Positions 8,941 to 17,777 of a stretch of DNA of 64,000 nt are shown here, piece after piece (position 1 is the stretch's first letter; every line of letters begins with the position of its first letter). The stretch covers positions 62,001 through 126,000 of the forward strand of contig NZ_JAPWDU010000006.1 in NCBI RefSeq assembly GCF_027257155.1. The letters are read 5' to 3'. Source of the DNA: Cerasicoccus sp. TK19100 (GTDB lineage: Bacteria; Verrucomicrobiota; Verrucomicrobiia; Opitutales; Cerasicoccaceae). The notes under the pieces are model-generated. The model saw only the letters and a program-made list of their open reading frames with translations. It did no database searches and was not told the origin of the DNA. Both the position numbers and the translations under genes were made by a program.

Positions 8941-9630
8941 ATGAGCGAAGAACCGGCGCACCACCACGGCCACCGCGCCCGCCTGCGCGAGCGATTTATG
9001 CGGGGCGGTTTGGACAACTTTGCCGACCATGAGGCGGTGGAGCTGCTACTCACGCTCTGCATCCCGCGGCGCGACGTAAAGCCGCTGGCCAAAAAGCTCT
9101 TAGCGCATTTTGGCTCGCTGAAGGGAATCCTGGATGCGCCGATGGACGAGCTGCAGCAGCTCGATGGCATGGGGCAGGTAACGCCCGTTGCGCTGCGCAT
9201 TATTAAGGAAACCATGGTGCTCTACCTGCGCCAACAGGCTGAGCAATTGCCGATGCTCGACAGCGTGGACGCGCTGATTGATCTTTTCCGTGCACGTCTG
9301 GGCGAGCTGAAGCACGAGGTTTTTGAGGTGGCTTATTTAAACCACAGCTACCAACTGATGAAAAACGGCGTGGAGCGCCTGGAAGAAGGCCTCGCCAACC
9401 GCGCCACGGTTTACCCGCAAAAGGTGGCCCGCGCCGCGCTGCAGCGCCACGCGGTGTATGTCGTCATCGCGCACAACCACCCCACCGGCGAGCTGGAGCC
9501 CTCCCAGCAAGACCTTCGCCTGACGACCGCCATCAAAGCCGCCTGCGACGCCGTGGGCATCAATTTACTCGATCACATCATCGCGACCTCCGACGGCGCG
9601 ACGTCCTTCCTCGACCGCGAACTGCTCTAG
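8941..9630 (+). CDS. radC: RadC family JAB-domain protein
   Basis: The N-terminal helix-hairpin-helix-like region (about residues 10-75) is followed by the JAB/MPN metal motif AHNHPTGELEPSQQD, placing this 229-residue protein in the RadC family. Despite its name, a DNA repair role is doubtful; the domain is a putative metal-dependent deubiquitinase-like fold. The ATG at 8941 gives the usual RadC beginning; a TTG at 8872 would add 23 residues overlapping the divergent promoter region. Confidence 0.93.
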   Translation: MSEEPAHHHGHRARLRERFMRGGLDNFADHEAVELLLTLCIPRRDVKPLAKKLLAHFGSLKGILDAPMDELQQLDGMGQVTPVALRIIKETMVLYLRQQAEQLPMLDSVDALIDLFRARLGELKHEVFEVAYLNHSYQLMKNGVERLEEGLANRATVYPQKVARAALQRHAVYVVIAHNHPTGELEPSQQDLRLTTAIKAACDAVGINLLDHIIATSDGATSFLDRELL

Positions 9631-9963
9631 GGCAGCGTCCCGCTGCACCGGTTGATTTGCCCATTGGGCAAATGGGATTTTACGGTTATATCGATTGCCG
9701 TGAAAGCTGTAGCGATAGCTTACTCCTCGCGCTGCCTAGCATGCTGAAGGCGTGCGCGGTTGGCTTTAGCCATCCGCATGTTGGCGATGCATTGCCTTTC
9801 GGCCTTAAATACATGTCGGCCACTAAAGTGACCGACCTACGCCACTCTGATGCTGTGCGGCGCGAGCTCATCGCTTAGCGGGGCAGGCGCGCCTGCGCTA
9901 CCTAAATATTAAGAAGCCATCCGCGTTTAATCCGCGTTCATCCGCGGCTAAACCCCTGCTGCC
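9631..9963. other. repeat-rich intergenic region without a supported gene
   Basis: Contains a GCAGCG/CGCTGC hairpin just after the radC stop, a 10-base-arm hairpin at 9815-9836 (GTCGGCCACT against AGTGACCGAC), a perfect 14-base palindrome GCAGGCGCGCCTGC at 9883-9896, and a degenerate tandem repeat at 9919-9949. A 73-codon frame at 9657-9878 has no family resemblance and spans the hairpin, so I treat it as noncoding. Confidence 0.6.
9919..9949. repeat. short tandem repeat, ATCCGCG units
   Basis: Three units of 10-11 bases: ATCCGCGTTTA, ATCCGCGTTC, ATCCGCGGCT. The period differs from that of the heptamer elements elsewhere. Confidence 0.75.
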
Positions 9964-10911
9964 TTAGGCGAAGCGCAGCTTGGGATTCATCGCGGCCTGG
10001 ACGATTTCAGCGAGCATGTTGAGCACGACGAGTAGCGTCGCGTAAAAAAGCGCGCAGCCGATCACGAGCATCGCGTCGCGGTTGATCGCTGCCTCGACAA
10101 AGAACCGGCCCAGGCCCGGAATGCGGAAAATCGTTTCCACGACGAAGGAGCCGCTGATCAGGCCTGCCGCGGCCGGCCCGAGAAAGGAAATTACGGGCAG
10201 GATGCCGTTGCGCAAACCATGCACGCCATAGACGCGCCAACCGCTGACGCCCTTGGCCAGCGCAGTGCGCATATAGTCCATGTTGCGCACCTCCAGCATG
10301 CTGCCGCGCGTTAGCCGTGCGAGGTAGGCCGCGTAAAACAAGCCCAGTGTCAGCGAGGGCAGCACCCGGTCACTGGCGAAGGTCCACCCGGACACGTTAA
10401 ACCACTGCAGATCGAGCGCGAAATAGAGAATGAGCAGCGGTCCGATGACAAACGTGGGCAGGCAAATGCCGAGCATCGCGAGGCTCATGGGCAGGTGGTC
10501 GGTCAGTGTGTGTGGTCGCCAGGCTGCGAGCACACCAGCGCTGACGCCGATCAGCATCGCAATGACCAGCGAGTAAAAGCCGAGCTCCAGCGAGATGGGA
10601 ATTTTCTGCGCCATGAGCTCGTCGACATCCCAGCCGGTGTAGGTCGTGGAAACGCCAAGGTCGCCATGCAGCAGGCCGCGGTATTCGCCGTTGGGGCGCG
10701 GCGACACACCCAGGAACTGCCCGTATTGCACGAGCATGGGCTGGTCGAGGCCGTATTGTTTTTCCCAGGCTTCGCGAATGTGGGGGGCCACTTCCTTCTC
10801 CTTGTCAAACGGGGTGCCGGGCGCAGCGCGCATCATAAAGAACGCCATCGTCGCCAGGATAAAAAGCACCGGGATTGTCTCGAGTAGGCGTCTGAGAAGT
10901 AGCTTGGTCAT
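9964..10911 (-). CDS. OppB/DppB-type ABC transporter permease
   Basis: About six membrane segments. The N-terminal MTKLLLRRLLETIPVLFILA, the periplasmic APGTPFDKE region, and the cytoplasmic EAA loop (DYMRTALAKGVSGWRVYGVHG) identify a binding-protein-dependent permease of the peptide/nickel class. It normally pairs with an OppC-type permease, two ATPases and a solute-binding protein; none is adjacent, because a repeat-rich gap follows. The ATG at 10911 is chosen over one at 10926. Confidence 0.92.
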   Translation of the reverse strand: MTKLLLRRLLETIPVLFILATMAFFMMRAAPGTPFDKEKEVAPHIREAWEKQYGLDQPMLVQYGQFLGVSPRPNGEYRGLLHGDLGVSTTYTGWDVDELMAQKIPISLELGFYSLVIAMLIGVSAGVLAAWRPHTLTDHLPMSLAMLGICLPTFVIGPLLILYFALDLQWFNVSGWTFASDRVLPSLTLGLFYAAYLARLTRGSMLEVRNMDYMRTALAKGVSGWRVYGVHGLRNGILPVISFLGPAAAGLISGSFVVETIFRIPGLGRFFVEAAINRDAMLVIGCALFYATLLVVLNMLAEIVQAAMNPKLRFA

Positions 10912-10997
10912 GCGCAGGGACAACATGGCAAACGCCGAGCCGGCATCCAAGCGGATTTTTTGGAAGTGATGACGCGGAAAGGGCGGGCGAATTAAAA

Positions 10998-11013
10998 TTA
11001 ACCGATTGGTTAA
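10998..11013. promoter_or_regulatory. palindromic operator 1 of the arsR-type regulator
   Basis: TTAACC-GATT-GGTTAA, a perfect 6-4-6 dyad. An identical-arm copy lies exactly 52 bases downstream, about five helical turns. Likely a binding site of the encoded ArsR-family regulator. Confidence 0.65.
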
Positions 11014-11049
11014 TTATTTTCTTGCGCGAAGGTGTGTCCCTATAGATAT

Positions 11050-11065
11050 TTAACCACATGGTTAA
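11050..11065. promoter_or_regulatory. palindromic operator 2 spanning the arsR start codon
   Basis: TTAACC-ACAT-GGTTAA, with the same arms and spacing as operator 1. The ATG start at 11058-11060 lies across the dyad centre and right arm. Possible promoter elements (TTGCGC at 11022 and GATATT at 11045) lie between the two operators, so occupancy of both could silence the operon. Confidence 0.65.
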
Positions 11066-11432
11066 TAGTTCTATCGACCTCAACCTGATTTTCTCGGCGC
11101 TGGCCGATCCGACCCGGCGCGAAATTTTGACTGTGTTGCGCGCCGGGCAACAAGCGGTGTCGGACTTGGCGTCGCGTTTTTCGATGTCAGCCCCCGCTGT
11201 GAGCAAGCACCTCCGCGTTTTGGAGCGGGCGGGTTTGCTTAGTCGCGAAAAGGCCGGTCGCACGCATTGGATATCACTCGACGCCGAGCCACTGGCCGAG
11301 GCCAACGAGTGGATCGAGCGTTACCGCATTTTCTGGGAAAGCAATTTCGACGCTTTGGATCGCTACTTGGAAGAGACCGATCCGGGCAATGAATCATTCA
11401 ACAAAGAATCCACATCCAACCAACACAAATAA
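11058..11432 (+). CDS. ArsR family winged-helix regulator
   Basis: A 124-residue ArsR/SmtB-type repressor. Residues 8-90 form the winged helix, with LADPTRREILTVL and the recognition helix MSAPAVSKHLRVLERAGLL. No Cys-based metal site is visible, so it probably belongs to the metal-independent group that pairs with an AHSA1/SRPBCC gene. Its stop overlaps the start of that gene by one base. Two identical-arm palindromes flank the promoter, one over its own start codon, suggesting autoregulation. Confidence 0.93.
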   Translation: MVNSSIDLNLIFSALADPTRREILTVLRAGQQAVSDLASRFSMSAPAVSKHLRVLERAGLLSREKAGRTHWISLDAEPLAEANEWIERYRIFWESNFDALDRYLEETDPGNESFNKESTSNQHK

Positions 11433-12307
11433 TGACCACCATACTCGAAGCCACTGATAACACCCTCCAACTTCAACGCACGTTTAAGGCGTCCATCGAT
11501 CGCGTCTGGGCGGCATGGACCGACCAAAACCAGGTTTACCGCTGGTTCGGCTGCCCCGATTCCAAGGGCCTGCGCGCCACGGTCGATCTGCAAGTCGGCG
11601 GCGTTTATTCCGTGACGCTGTTCACCCACGGCAAAGAGATGACCATGGATGGCAAGATCACCGAGCTGGCTGCGCCGAACCGCCTGAAGCTTAGCTGGCG
11701 CTGGGTGGGCGATGCGGAAATGGAGCAGCTGCCCGTGACCGAAATTTTAATTGAAATGTCGAGCGTTGCCGAGGGCACGCAGGTTAAGCTGACCCATACC
11801 GGCTTCCCCAATGCCGACGTTTGCAACGAGCACCAGAAGGGCTGGACTGCGAGCCTCGAACGCGTGGGCGATTTCGTGGACAGTGCCGAGGCGGAAATTT
11901 TCGCCGCGATCGAGCAGTGGGATGCCGCGGTGGCCAAGAAGGACGGGGCCGAAATTATCAAGGACTACGTTGCCGACGCCTCGTTGTTCGACATCGGCAG
12001 CCAGGTCGACAGCGCGCAGGGCATCAAGGAACTCTGGGAGCATTGCTTCCCGTTTTTCGGCGACACGATCACCGTGCACCGCAAGGACGTGAAGATAAAA
12101 GTCATGGGCGAGTCGGCCTTGCTCACCTGCTTATCGCGCTGCACCGGTATGCAGATCCCCGAGGGGCAGGAGACGGACATGATGAAGTCTTGGTTCCGCA
12201 CCAGCGTGGTTTACCAAAAGATCGACGGTCAGTGGAAAGTCATCCACGAACACATTTCCATGCCGATCGACTGCATGCAGGAAAAGCCCGCCTACATCCT
12301 CGACTAA
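11432..12307 (+). CDS. AHSA1/SRPBCC domain fused to NTF2-like (SnoaL) domain
   Basis: Residues about 10-140 are an AHSA1-type SRPBCC domain (LQRTFKASIDRVWAAWTD, FGCPDSKGLRATVDLQVGG, WTASLERV). Residues about 150-285 form an NTF2/SnoaL-like cone domain (AIEQWDAAVAKKDGAEI, YQKIDGQWKVIHEHIS). AHSA1-type partners of ArsR regulators usually have one domain, so the fusion is notable. Both folds bind small hydrophobic ligands; the ligand is unknown. Translationally coupled to the ArsR gene. Confidence 0.9.
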   Translation: MTTILEATDNTLQLQRTFKASIDRVWAAWTDQNQVYRWFGCPDSKGLRATVDLQVGGVYSVTLFTHGKEMTMDGKITELAAPNRLKLSWRWVGDAEMEQLPVTEILIEMSSVAEGTQVKLTHTGFPNADVCNEHQKGWTASLERVGDFVDSAEAEIFAAIEQWDAAVAKKDGAEIIKDYVADASLFDIGSQVDSAQGIKELWEHCFPFFGDTITVHRKDVKIKVMGESALLTCLSRCTGMQIPEGQETDMMKSWFRTSVVYQKIDGQWKVIHEHISMPIDCMQEKPAYILD

Positions 12308-12337
12308 GCCAATTACTCTGCATCGCAAAGTTCAACG

Positions 12338-12367
12338 AAAAGGCGGGGCGCTATGCTCCGCCTTTTT
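12338..12367. terminator. bidirectional intrinsic terminator
   Basis: AAAAGGCGG at 12338-12346 pairs with CCGCCTTTT at 12358-12366, with further pairing toward the loop. The A and T runs on either side let it act for both convergent genes. It overlaps the stop codon of the histidine kinase. Confidence 0.75.
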
Positions 12368-13586
12368 ACTGCTGCGGTAAGCTGATGTAAAACGTGCTGC
12401 CTTTGCCGAGTTCGCTTTCGACGCTGATCTGGCCGCCATGTTGCTCCACGGCTGCCTTACAGAAAGTCAGGCCCAGGCCGATGATTTCGTTCTTCGATTT
12501 TTTGCCGGAATCACCCACCGAATATTTTTCAAAAATCGACTTTCGCTCCTTCTCGCTGATGCCGGGCCCGGTGTCGCTAACGGCGAAGACCACGTGGCCA
12601 TTCTCACTGTAGGCGCTCAGAGAAACCTTGCCACCCTTTGGCGTGTATTTAAACGCGTTGACGAGGATGTTTTGCATGGTGCGGCGAAGGATGCCCTCGT
12701 CGGCCTGGATAGTATTTAGCTTGTCTGAGACATCCGCGGTGAAGGTGATTGAACTGGCCTTGGCGGTCATCTCCTCGCGTTCGATGATCGGAGTCAGGAA
12801 CTCAACGGCGTTCAGCGACTTTTTTTCCACATTGAGGTGCGTGAGCCGCATTTTGTTCGTTTCGAGAATCTCGCCGAGCAGGTAATTCATTTGGCGACAG
12901 CTGTCCTCGCAAATGCTGATGGCTTCGCGGTCGGTGTCGGTCAGTGCGCTCGAGTCCGCGAGCATTGAGAGGCCGCCGGTTATGCCAAAGAGCGGGTTGC
13001 GCAGGTCGTGCAGCATCATCTGGATTAGCTCGTCATTGCGGGCTTCAGCTTCCTTCAGTTGCTGGTTGGTTTGCTCGAGTTCACGGGTCTTACGGCGCAG
13101 GTCGATTTCGTGCCCGACGACGTGTGCGAGGTCGGCGATTTCGTTGATTTCCTCATCGGACCATTTGCGCGGCTTGGTGTCGATAACGCAAAATGAGCCC
13201 AGCACATTGAAGCGGCCTGAGCGAATCGGAACGCCCAAATAGGCGATCACGTTGAGGTCTTCGATGGCACCGTTGTCACACAGTCGCGGGTCCTTGCGGG
13301 CATCCTCCACGATCAGCGAACGGCCCTCGCACACGACATATTGGCAGAATGAGTGCGAGAGCGGCGTGCGCGCTTTTTCAGCAACATCGCCCGTGAGGCC
13401 CTCACATGCAACGAAGTGCTGGTGGTCGGTGGAAACGAGGCTGACGAGCGATACCGGCACATCGACCAGCGCTGCAGCAATGCGGGTAAATTTCTGGAAC
13501 GATTCTTCGTTCTTCAGTTTCAAGAGGCCGGTCTCTTCGAGGTCGGCAACTCTCTCGGGATCGTCTAAAGATTGTCCGGATGACAT
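12366..13586 (-). CDS. GAF-domain sensor histidine kinase
   Basis: Residues about 25-165 are a GAF domain (VSLVSTDHQHFVACEGL, FCQYVV, AYLGVPIRSG). A coiled coil follows (170-185), then HisKA with HDLRNPLFGITGG, where His is the phosphoacceptor, then HATPase_c with NAFKYTPKGG (N box), DTGPGISEKE (G1) and GLGLTFCKA (G2). No membrane segment, so a soluble cytoplasmic sensor. No response regulator is adjacent. Confidence 0.93.
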   Translation of the reverse strand: MSSGQSLDDPERVADLEETGLLKLKNEESFQKFTRIAAALVDVPVSLVSLVSTDHQHFVACEGLTGDVAEKARTPLSHSFCQYVVCEGRSLIVEDARKDPRLCDNGAIEDLNVIAYLGVPIRSGRFNVLGSFCVIDTKPRKWSDEEINEIADLAHVVGHEIDLRRKTRELEQTNQQLKEAEARNDELIQMMLHDLRNPLFGITGGLSMLADSSALTDTDREAISICEDSCRQMNYLLGEILETNKMRLTHLNVEKKSLNAVEFLTPIIEREEMTAKASSITFTADVSDKLNTIQADEGILRRTMQNILVNAFKYTPKGGKVSLSAYSENGHVVFAVSDTGPGISEKERKSIFEKYSVGDSGKKSKNEIIGLGLTFCKAAVEQHGGQISVESELGKGSTFYISLPQQ

Positions 13587-13632
13587 TTTCGCAAGTTAGT
13601 AGGTTTGCCAGTAAGGTCAAGCTGAGCCAACG

Positions 13633-14835
13633 CTATGGTGCCGTATAATAACGCATCAGGGCCAACTCGACGGCTGTGGCGTAGCGCTCTACCAGTAGGT
13701 CTGGTCCATTGGAAAACTGCGTATAAAAGTCCACCGTGTTCGCCACACTTGGCTCCAGGAAAACCGTGGGGCAGCGGAAAAGACGGTTGGCCATCAGGTT
13801 ACGAGCCCAGACATAGGGGTCTTCGTTGACGCGCACGGCGTTACTGCCGGAGTATGTGTAGGGCGGTTGCGGGTCGACTTCGGCAAAGGCAAGAGACATC
13901 GCGCTGGCCAGGCCGCGCTCTTCACGCCAGCTGCCGCTGAGCATTTTTTCGAGCATGCCGAGGCGTTGGTCGTCGTAGCTGAGCTCGTCCGCGCTGTAGG
14001 CACCGTTAATTAAATAATGCGCGTAGCCGGCGTCAGCCAGTTCCTTGCCCTTAGGGGCGGTGGTCCCGTCGACATGCAGGCACAGCATGATGTCGGGCTG
14101 GATGTCTTCATTGACGATTTTCGCGCGCGCCTTGATCTCACTCACTCGGTAAAAGAGCAGGCGGGCGAGGGCGTCGATCTTTCGTTCGCGGTCCTTGAGA
14201 TCGATCTCTAGACCGGGCGTCAGTTCGCGCTCAGCCACAAGTTGCGCGGCCAGGGGGCGGAGTGTTTCCGGCGTGTCCGAGGTGACGGGTTGGTCGCTGC
14301 TGCGGGTTAAGGTAACCGCCGCACCGAGCGCTTCGAGGCGTGGCTTTAAGACCCGTGCCACTTCTAAGACAAAGTCACCTTCGCGGAATAGTGGGCCCTC
14401 GCCAGCGCGCCAGCTGCGGTGCTCCATCGCGGCAAACTCCCCACCGATATGACCAGGATCGAGTGCGATCTTCAGCCCAGCAAGGGGGAGTGCGCTTTCG
14501 TCGCTTGGGCGTTCGTCGAGCCACTCGGATCGCGTCCGCCAGTAGCGGGGAGGGCGGGCCGGGGTGTCTTCAAATTTCCGAAATGCGATGGCCAGCCGCG
14601 CGGCGTCTTCTGCGCTGCGCTTGACGAGTACGCGTTCCTTTTCGATGACGATCCAGTCCTTGGCTGCCTCATTGGGCGCAAACTGGCTCTCCAGCAACCA
14701 GCGAAAATCGCTGGCTGTGACTTGGGCTTGATATTCATCGAGCCGCGACCACTCTGGGGCATCACCCATCGAGGTCAGCTTTTCCGCCATCAGGCTGACC
14801 GCCGAGCATAAAATCAAAATCGCCATCCACCGCAT
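13633..14835 (-). CDS. N-acetylmuramoyl-L-alanine amidase (Amidase_3)
   Basis: The zinc motif IALDPGHIGG, the downstream EGDFVLEVARVLKPRLEALG helix, and LCLHVDG (second His) define an AmiC-type amidase cleaving the lactyl-peptide bond of peptidoglycan. From the ATG at 14835 the product has a signal peptide (MRWMAILILCSAVSLMAEK) and 400 residues. The frame stays open to 15258, but that part is antisense to the DNA glycosylase gene and looks non-native. It is divergent from that gene. Confidence 0.88.
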   Translation of the reverse strand: MRWMAILILCSAVSLMAEKLTSMGDAPEWSRLDEYQAQVTASDFRWLLESQFAPNEAAKDWIVIEKERVLVKRSAEDAARLAIAFRKFEDTPARPPRYWRTRSEWLDERPSDESALPLAGLKIALDPGHIGGEFAAMEHRSWRAGEGPLFREGDFVLEVARVLKPRLEALGAAVTLTRSSDQPVTSDTPETLRPLAAQLVAERELTPGLEIDLKDRERKIDALARLLFYRVSEIKARAKIVNEDIQPDIMLCLHVDGTTAPKGKELADAGYAHYLINGAYSADELSYDDQRLGMLEKMLSGSWREERGLASAMSLAFAEVDPQPPYTYSGSNAVRVNEDPYVWARNLMANRLFRCPTVFLEPSVANTVDFYTQFSNGPDLLVERYATAVELALMRYYTAP

Positions 14836-14853
14836 CCCGAACACATTGCCCGC

Positions 14854-15582
14854 ATGATCATCGCCGAACAACTGGAAAATGCTGCCGCTCAACTTTCTGC
14901 CGCGGTCGATTCGCTCAGCTTCAGTGAGCCCGTCACACACGTGTATAATCCCTTGGCTTATGCCTGGGAATCGCACCGCCAATACATCCGCCGTTTTGGT
15001 AGCTCGAAGAAGAAAGTAGTCCTGCTGGGCATGAACCCGGGCCCGTTTGGCATGGCGCAAACCGGCGTGCCTTTTGGGGAGATCGCCGCCGTGCGCGACT
15101 GGATGGGCATTAACGAAGTCGTTGGCAAACCGCGGACGGAGCACCCGAAGCGCCCGGTGGACGGCTTTGAGTGCCCGAAGAGCGAGGTGAGCGGCCGTCG
15201 TCTCTGGGGCCTGATGCAGGAGCGTTTTGGTGCGCCGGAAAACTTTTTCGCCGACCACTATGTGATCAACTACTGCCCGCTGCTGTTTCTGGATGGAGCC
15301 GATGGCAAGTGCCGTAACTTAACCCCGGACAAGCTCAAGGCTGCCGACGTGAAGGACATGTATGCGGCTTGCGATGATCACTTGCGCGCGATTCTCGATG
15401 CGCTGCAGCCAGAGTGGCTGATCGGCGTGGGTGGCTTTGGAGAGCAAAAATTGAAAGACCTCAACTGGGAGCAACCGCATCAGGTTGGCCGTATCTTGCA
15501 CCCGAGCCCAGCGAGCCCGGCGGCGAACCGTGGCTGGTCCGAAGCTGCAACCAAGCAGATGGAAAAGCTCGGCGTTTGGTAG
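14854..15582 (+). CDS. SMUG1-type uracil-DNA glycosylase
   Basis: The signature LGMNPGPFGMAQTGVPFGE (about residues 58-76) is the SMUG1 active-site loop, and HPSPASPAANRGW near the C-terminus is the DNA-intercalating motif. The enzyme should excise uracil and oxidised pyrimidines in base excision repair. Its 242-residue length is normal for the family. The ATG lies 18 bases from the divergent amidase start, so the two share a very short promoter region. Confidence 0.93.
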   Translation: MIIAEQLENAAAQLSAAVDSLSFSEPVTHVYNPLAYAWESHRQYIRRFGSSKKKVVLLGMNPGPFGMAQTGVPFGEIAAVRDWMGINEVVGKPRTEHPKRPVDGFECPKSEVSGRRLWGLMQERFGAPENFFADHYVINYCPLLFLDGADGKCRNLTPDKLKAADVKDMYAACDDHLRAILDALQPEWLIGVGGFGEQKLKDLNWEQPHQVGRILHPSPASPAANRGWSEAATKQMEKLGVW

Positions 15583-15609
15583 GGCGTTTTTTCCTGTTTT
15601 AAAATCTCG

Positions 15610-16650
15610 TCAAGCATGCTTCTGCTCGTGCTTCAGCAGCCACTGTTTGCGGACGAGTCCACCGGCGTAGCCACCGAGTTCACCGCTGGCGTTGATCACG
15701 CGGTGGCAGGGGATGATGATGGCCAACTGATTGCAGCCATTGGCCGTGGCGACAGCGCGAAAGCCCGTGGGCTTGCCGATGTTTTGGGCGAGGTCGGCAT
15801 AGGCCCAGGTCGTGGCGTAGGGGATCGTCATTAGTGAGCGCCAGACCGTCTGCTGAAACTCTGTGCCGCAAAGTTTCAGTGGCGTTTGGAACGTCTGCAG
15901 CTTCCCTGCGAAATAGTCGCGTAGCTCTTGCTCGATTTGCGCAGTAATTGCGGTGCGGCCGGGAGTGATCGCCACCTTGCGCTTTTCGCGCAGGCGTTCG
16001 ACTTCGCGCTCCAGCCCGCGCCGGTCGGTAAATTCCAGCAGCCAGAGGGCCTGGTCATCGGCCATGGCGATCATCGGGCCCAGTGGCGTGTCGAGCCATT
16101 CGGCCTTCAGGTGGTGGCGCGTTGCGCCTTTGGGCGCTTCGCCCATGATGCGGGAAAAGGCGTCGCGAAAGCCGCTGCCCGACTCGTATCCGGCATTGAG
16201 CTGTGCGTCGATGACGGGCTTACCGCTGCGGATGTTTTGCAGCGCCAAACCCATGCGGCGGGAGCGCGCGTAGGCGACAAAGGTCATGCCAAAGCGCTTT
16301 TTAAACTGCCGCCTCACCGTGGACGAATCAATGCCCAGTGCGCGGAAGTCAGCGTCACTCCAGCGCTTTTCGGGATCGGCCTCCACGGCGTCAATGAGTT
16401 GACGAATCAGCGGCGACTCCTGCTGCGGAAACGCCATGGGGTGGCAGCGTTTGCAAGGGCGGTAACCGGCGAGCAGCGCGTCCTGTGGCGTGTCGAAAAA
16501 CTCGCAGTTCTCGCGTTTGGGTTTACGGGCGGGGCAGGTGGGCGCGCAGAAAATCCCCGTGCTCTTGATGCCGGCAAAGAACACGCCTTCGTAGTCCGGA
16601 TTTTTCTCAACGAGCGCGGTGTAGAATTCGTCTGCCTGTTGGGTGGTCAT
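15610..16650 (-). CDS. ada: bifunctional Ada regulator/O6-methylguanine-DNA methyltransferase
   Basis: Residues 1-75 form the Ada zinc domain with Cys35, Cys39, Cys66 and Cys69; Cys35 corresponds to the phosphotriester acceptor. An AraC-type helix-turn-helix region follows (about 85-175). The C-terminal methyltransferase domain carries the IIPCHRVI acceptor motif. All Ada parts are intact, so it should repair alkylated DNA and activate its own response. It converges on the SMUG gene. Confidence 0.95.
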   Translation of the reverse strand: MTTQQADEFYTALVEKNPDYEGVFFAGIKSTGIFCAPTCPARKPKRENCEFFDTPQDALLAGYRPCKRCHPMAFPQQESPLIRQLIDAVEADPEKRWSDADFRALGIDSSTVRRQFKKRFGMTFVAYARSRRMGLALQNIRSGKPVIDAQLNAGYESGSGFRDAFSRIMGEAPKGATRHHLKAEWLDTPLGPMIAMADDQALWLLEFTDRRGLEREVERLREKRKVAITPGRTAITAQIEQELRDYFAGKLQTFQTPLKLCGTEFQQTVWRSLMTIPYATTWAYADLAQNIGKPTGFRAVATANGCNQLAIIIPCHRVINASGELGGYAGGLVRKQWLLKHEQKHA

Positions 16651-16724
16651 TTACTTATGTTAGCACGCGCTGAAAAACTTGCCGCCGAAAAACAGGCACC
16701 GAATTACGATTTTGCGGTTGGGCG

Positions 16725-17621
16725 TTAGTTTACTTTGTCCGGCAAAGTATTTGTCTGCTTTGCTTTGCGTCGCAAAGTAATGATCGCCACCCCGGCAATG
16801 ATCATAAACAGCGAGTAAAAACTGCCACGGGACAAACCGAAAATCAGCGATGCGTCGGGTTCGCGGAAGACTTCGCCCAGGATGCGCAAGATGGCGTAGC
16901 CGATTAGAAACTCGCCCGCCAGTTGCCCCAGGGGGCGTCGCCCGGGAGTGCTGAGCCAGAAGCGTGCTTGCAGATAAATGGTGAGCAGCAGCCCCTCCAT
17001 ACCGGCTTGATAAAGCTGGGAGGGGTGGACGGGCGGCGTCCAGAACCACTCGCCATAGCCGGTCAGTGGGTCGACGCGATAGTCGAGGAAATGATAGGCC
17101 CAGGGGACGTCGGTCGGGCGGCCGTAGAGCTCGCCGTTGATGAAATTTGCCAGTCGGCCAAAGAACACTCCGGGCGGGCCGAGCGTGCAAATGATGTCGG
17201 CCACCTGCCAGAACGAGGTCTTCGATTTTCGGGCAAACCATGCCATGCCGAGCACGATGCCGACCATGCCGCCGTGGCTCGCCATGCCGCCCTCCCACAC
17301 GCGGAGAAATAGCAGCGGGTCCTGTATTATATCGTCAAAGCGGTAGAGCAGGAAATAGCCCAGGCGGCCGCCAAGCAGCGTGCCCAGGATGACGGCAAAG
17401 AGCAGGTCGGCTTGTTGCTCGGGGTTGTAGGGCGAGCGGCCGCGCTTGTAGTAAAGCCGCAGCAAACCAAAGGCCAGGGCGAAGGCCGCCACATAGGCCA
17501 GGCCATACCAGCGCAACCCGTCAATCGGCCAGCTCTCCGGAAAACGAAGCAGGAACGGATCGAAGTCGTGGACATGGTAGCCGGTGTCGGGAGCCGGCGG
17601 CAGTTGCGCGAGTGTCATCAC
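16725..17621 (-). CDS. lgt: prolipoprotein diacylglyceryl transferase
   Basis: A seven-segment membrane enzyme moving diacylglycerol from phosphatidylglycerol to the lipobox Cys. Visible: LLGGRLGYFLLYRFDD, HGGMVGIVLG, the Lgt signature GRLANFINGELYGR, and HPSQLYQAGMEG. The 298-residue length is typical. Upstream of its start lies a hairpin-rich stretch without a gene (17622-17777). Confidence 0.96.
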   Translation of the reverse strand: MMTLAQLPPAPDTGYHVHDFDPFLLRFPESWPIDGLRWYGLAYVAAFALAFGLLRLYYKRGRSPYNPEQQADLLFAVILGTLLGGRLGYFLLYRFDDIIQDPLLFLRVWEGGMASHGGMVGIVLGMAWFARKSKTSFWQVADIICTLGPPGVFFGRLANFINGELYGRPTDVPWAYHFLDYRVDPLTGYGEWFWTPPVHPSQLYQAGMEGLLLTIYLQARFWLSTPGRRPLGQLAGEFLIGYAILRILGEVFREPDASLIFGLSRGSFYSLFMIIAGVAIITLRRKAKQTNTLPDKVN

Positions 17622-17777
17622 GCGCTCATGGAGTCAGCCCGAAGCGCGTCAGTCAATCCAAGGCTGTGCGATTCTCCCGCGAGGATGCGGCGAGATTCGC
17701 ATGGTGTTCTACGACACAGTCGCCGTCCGGGCCTGCATCCTCAGTCGAGAAAGGGCCGGGGCGACGTGAGAGGCACG

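Noticed and set aside
9657-9878. 73-codon frame after radC
   Set aside because: No resemblance to any family and overlaps a perfect hairpin; more likely intergenic.
14836-15258. N-terminal extension of the amidase frame
   Set aside because: Antisense to the SMUG-type glycosylase gene; the signal peptide at 14835 defines the start.
17622-17777. PIN toxin partner for the FitA-like antitoxin
   Set aside because: No frame in this stretch shows PIN acidic residues or adequate length.
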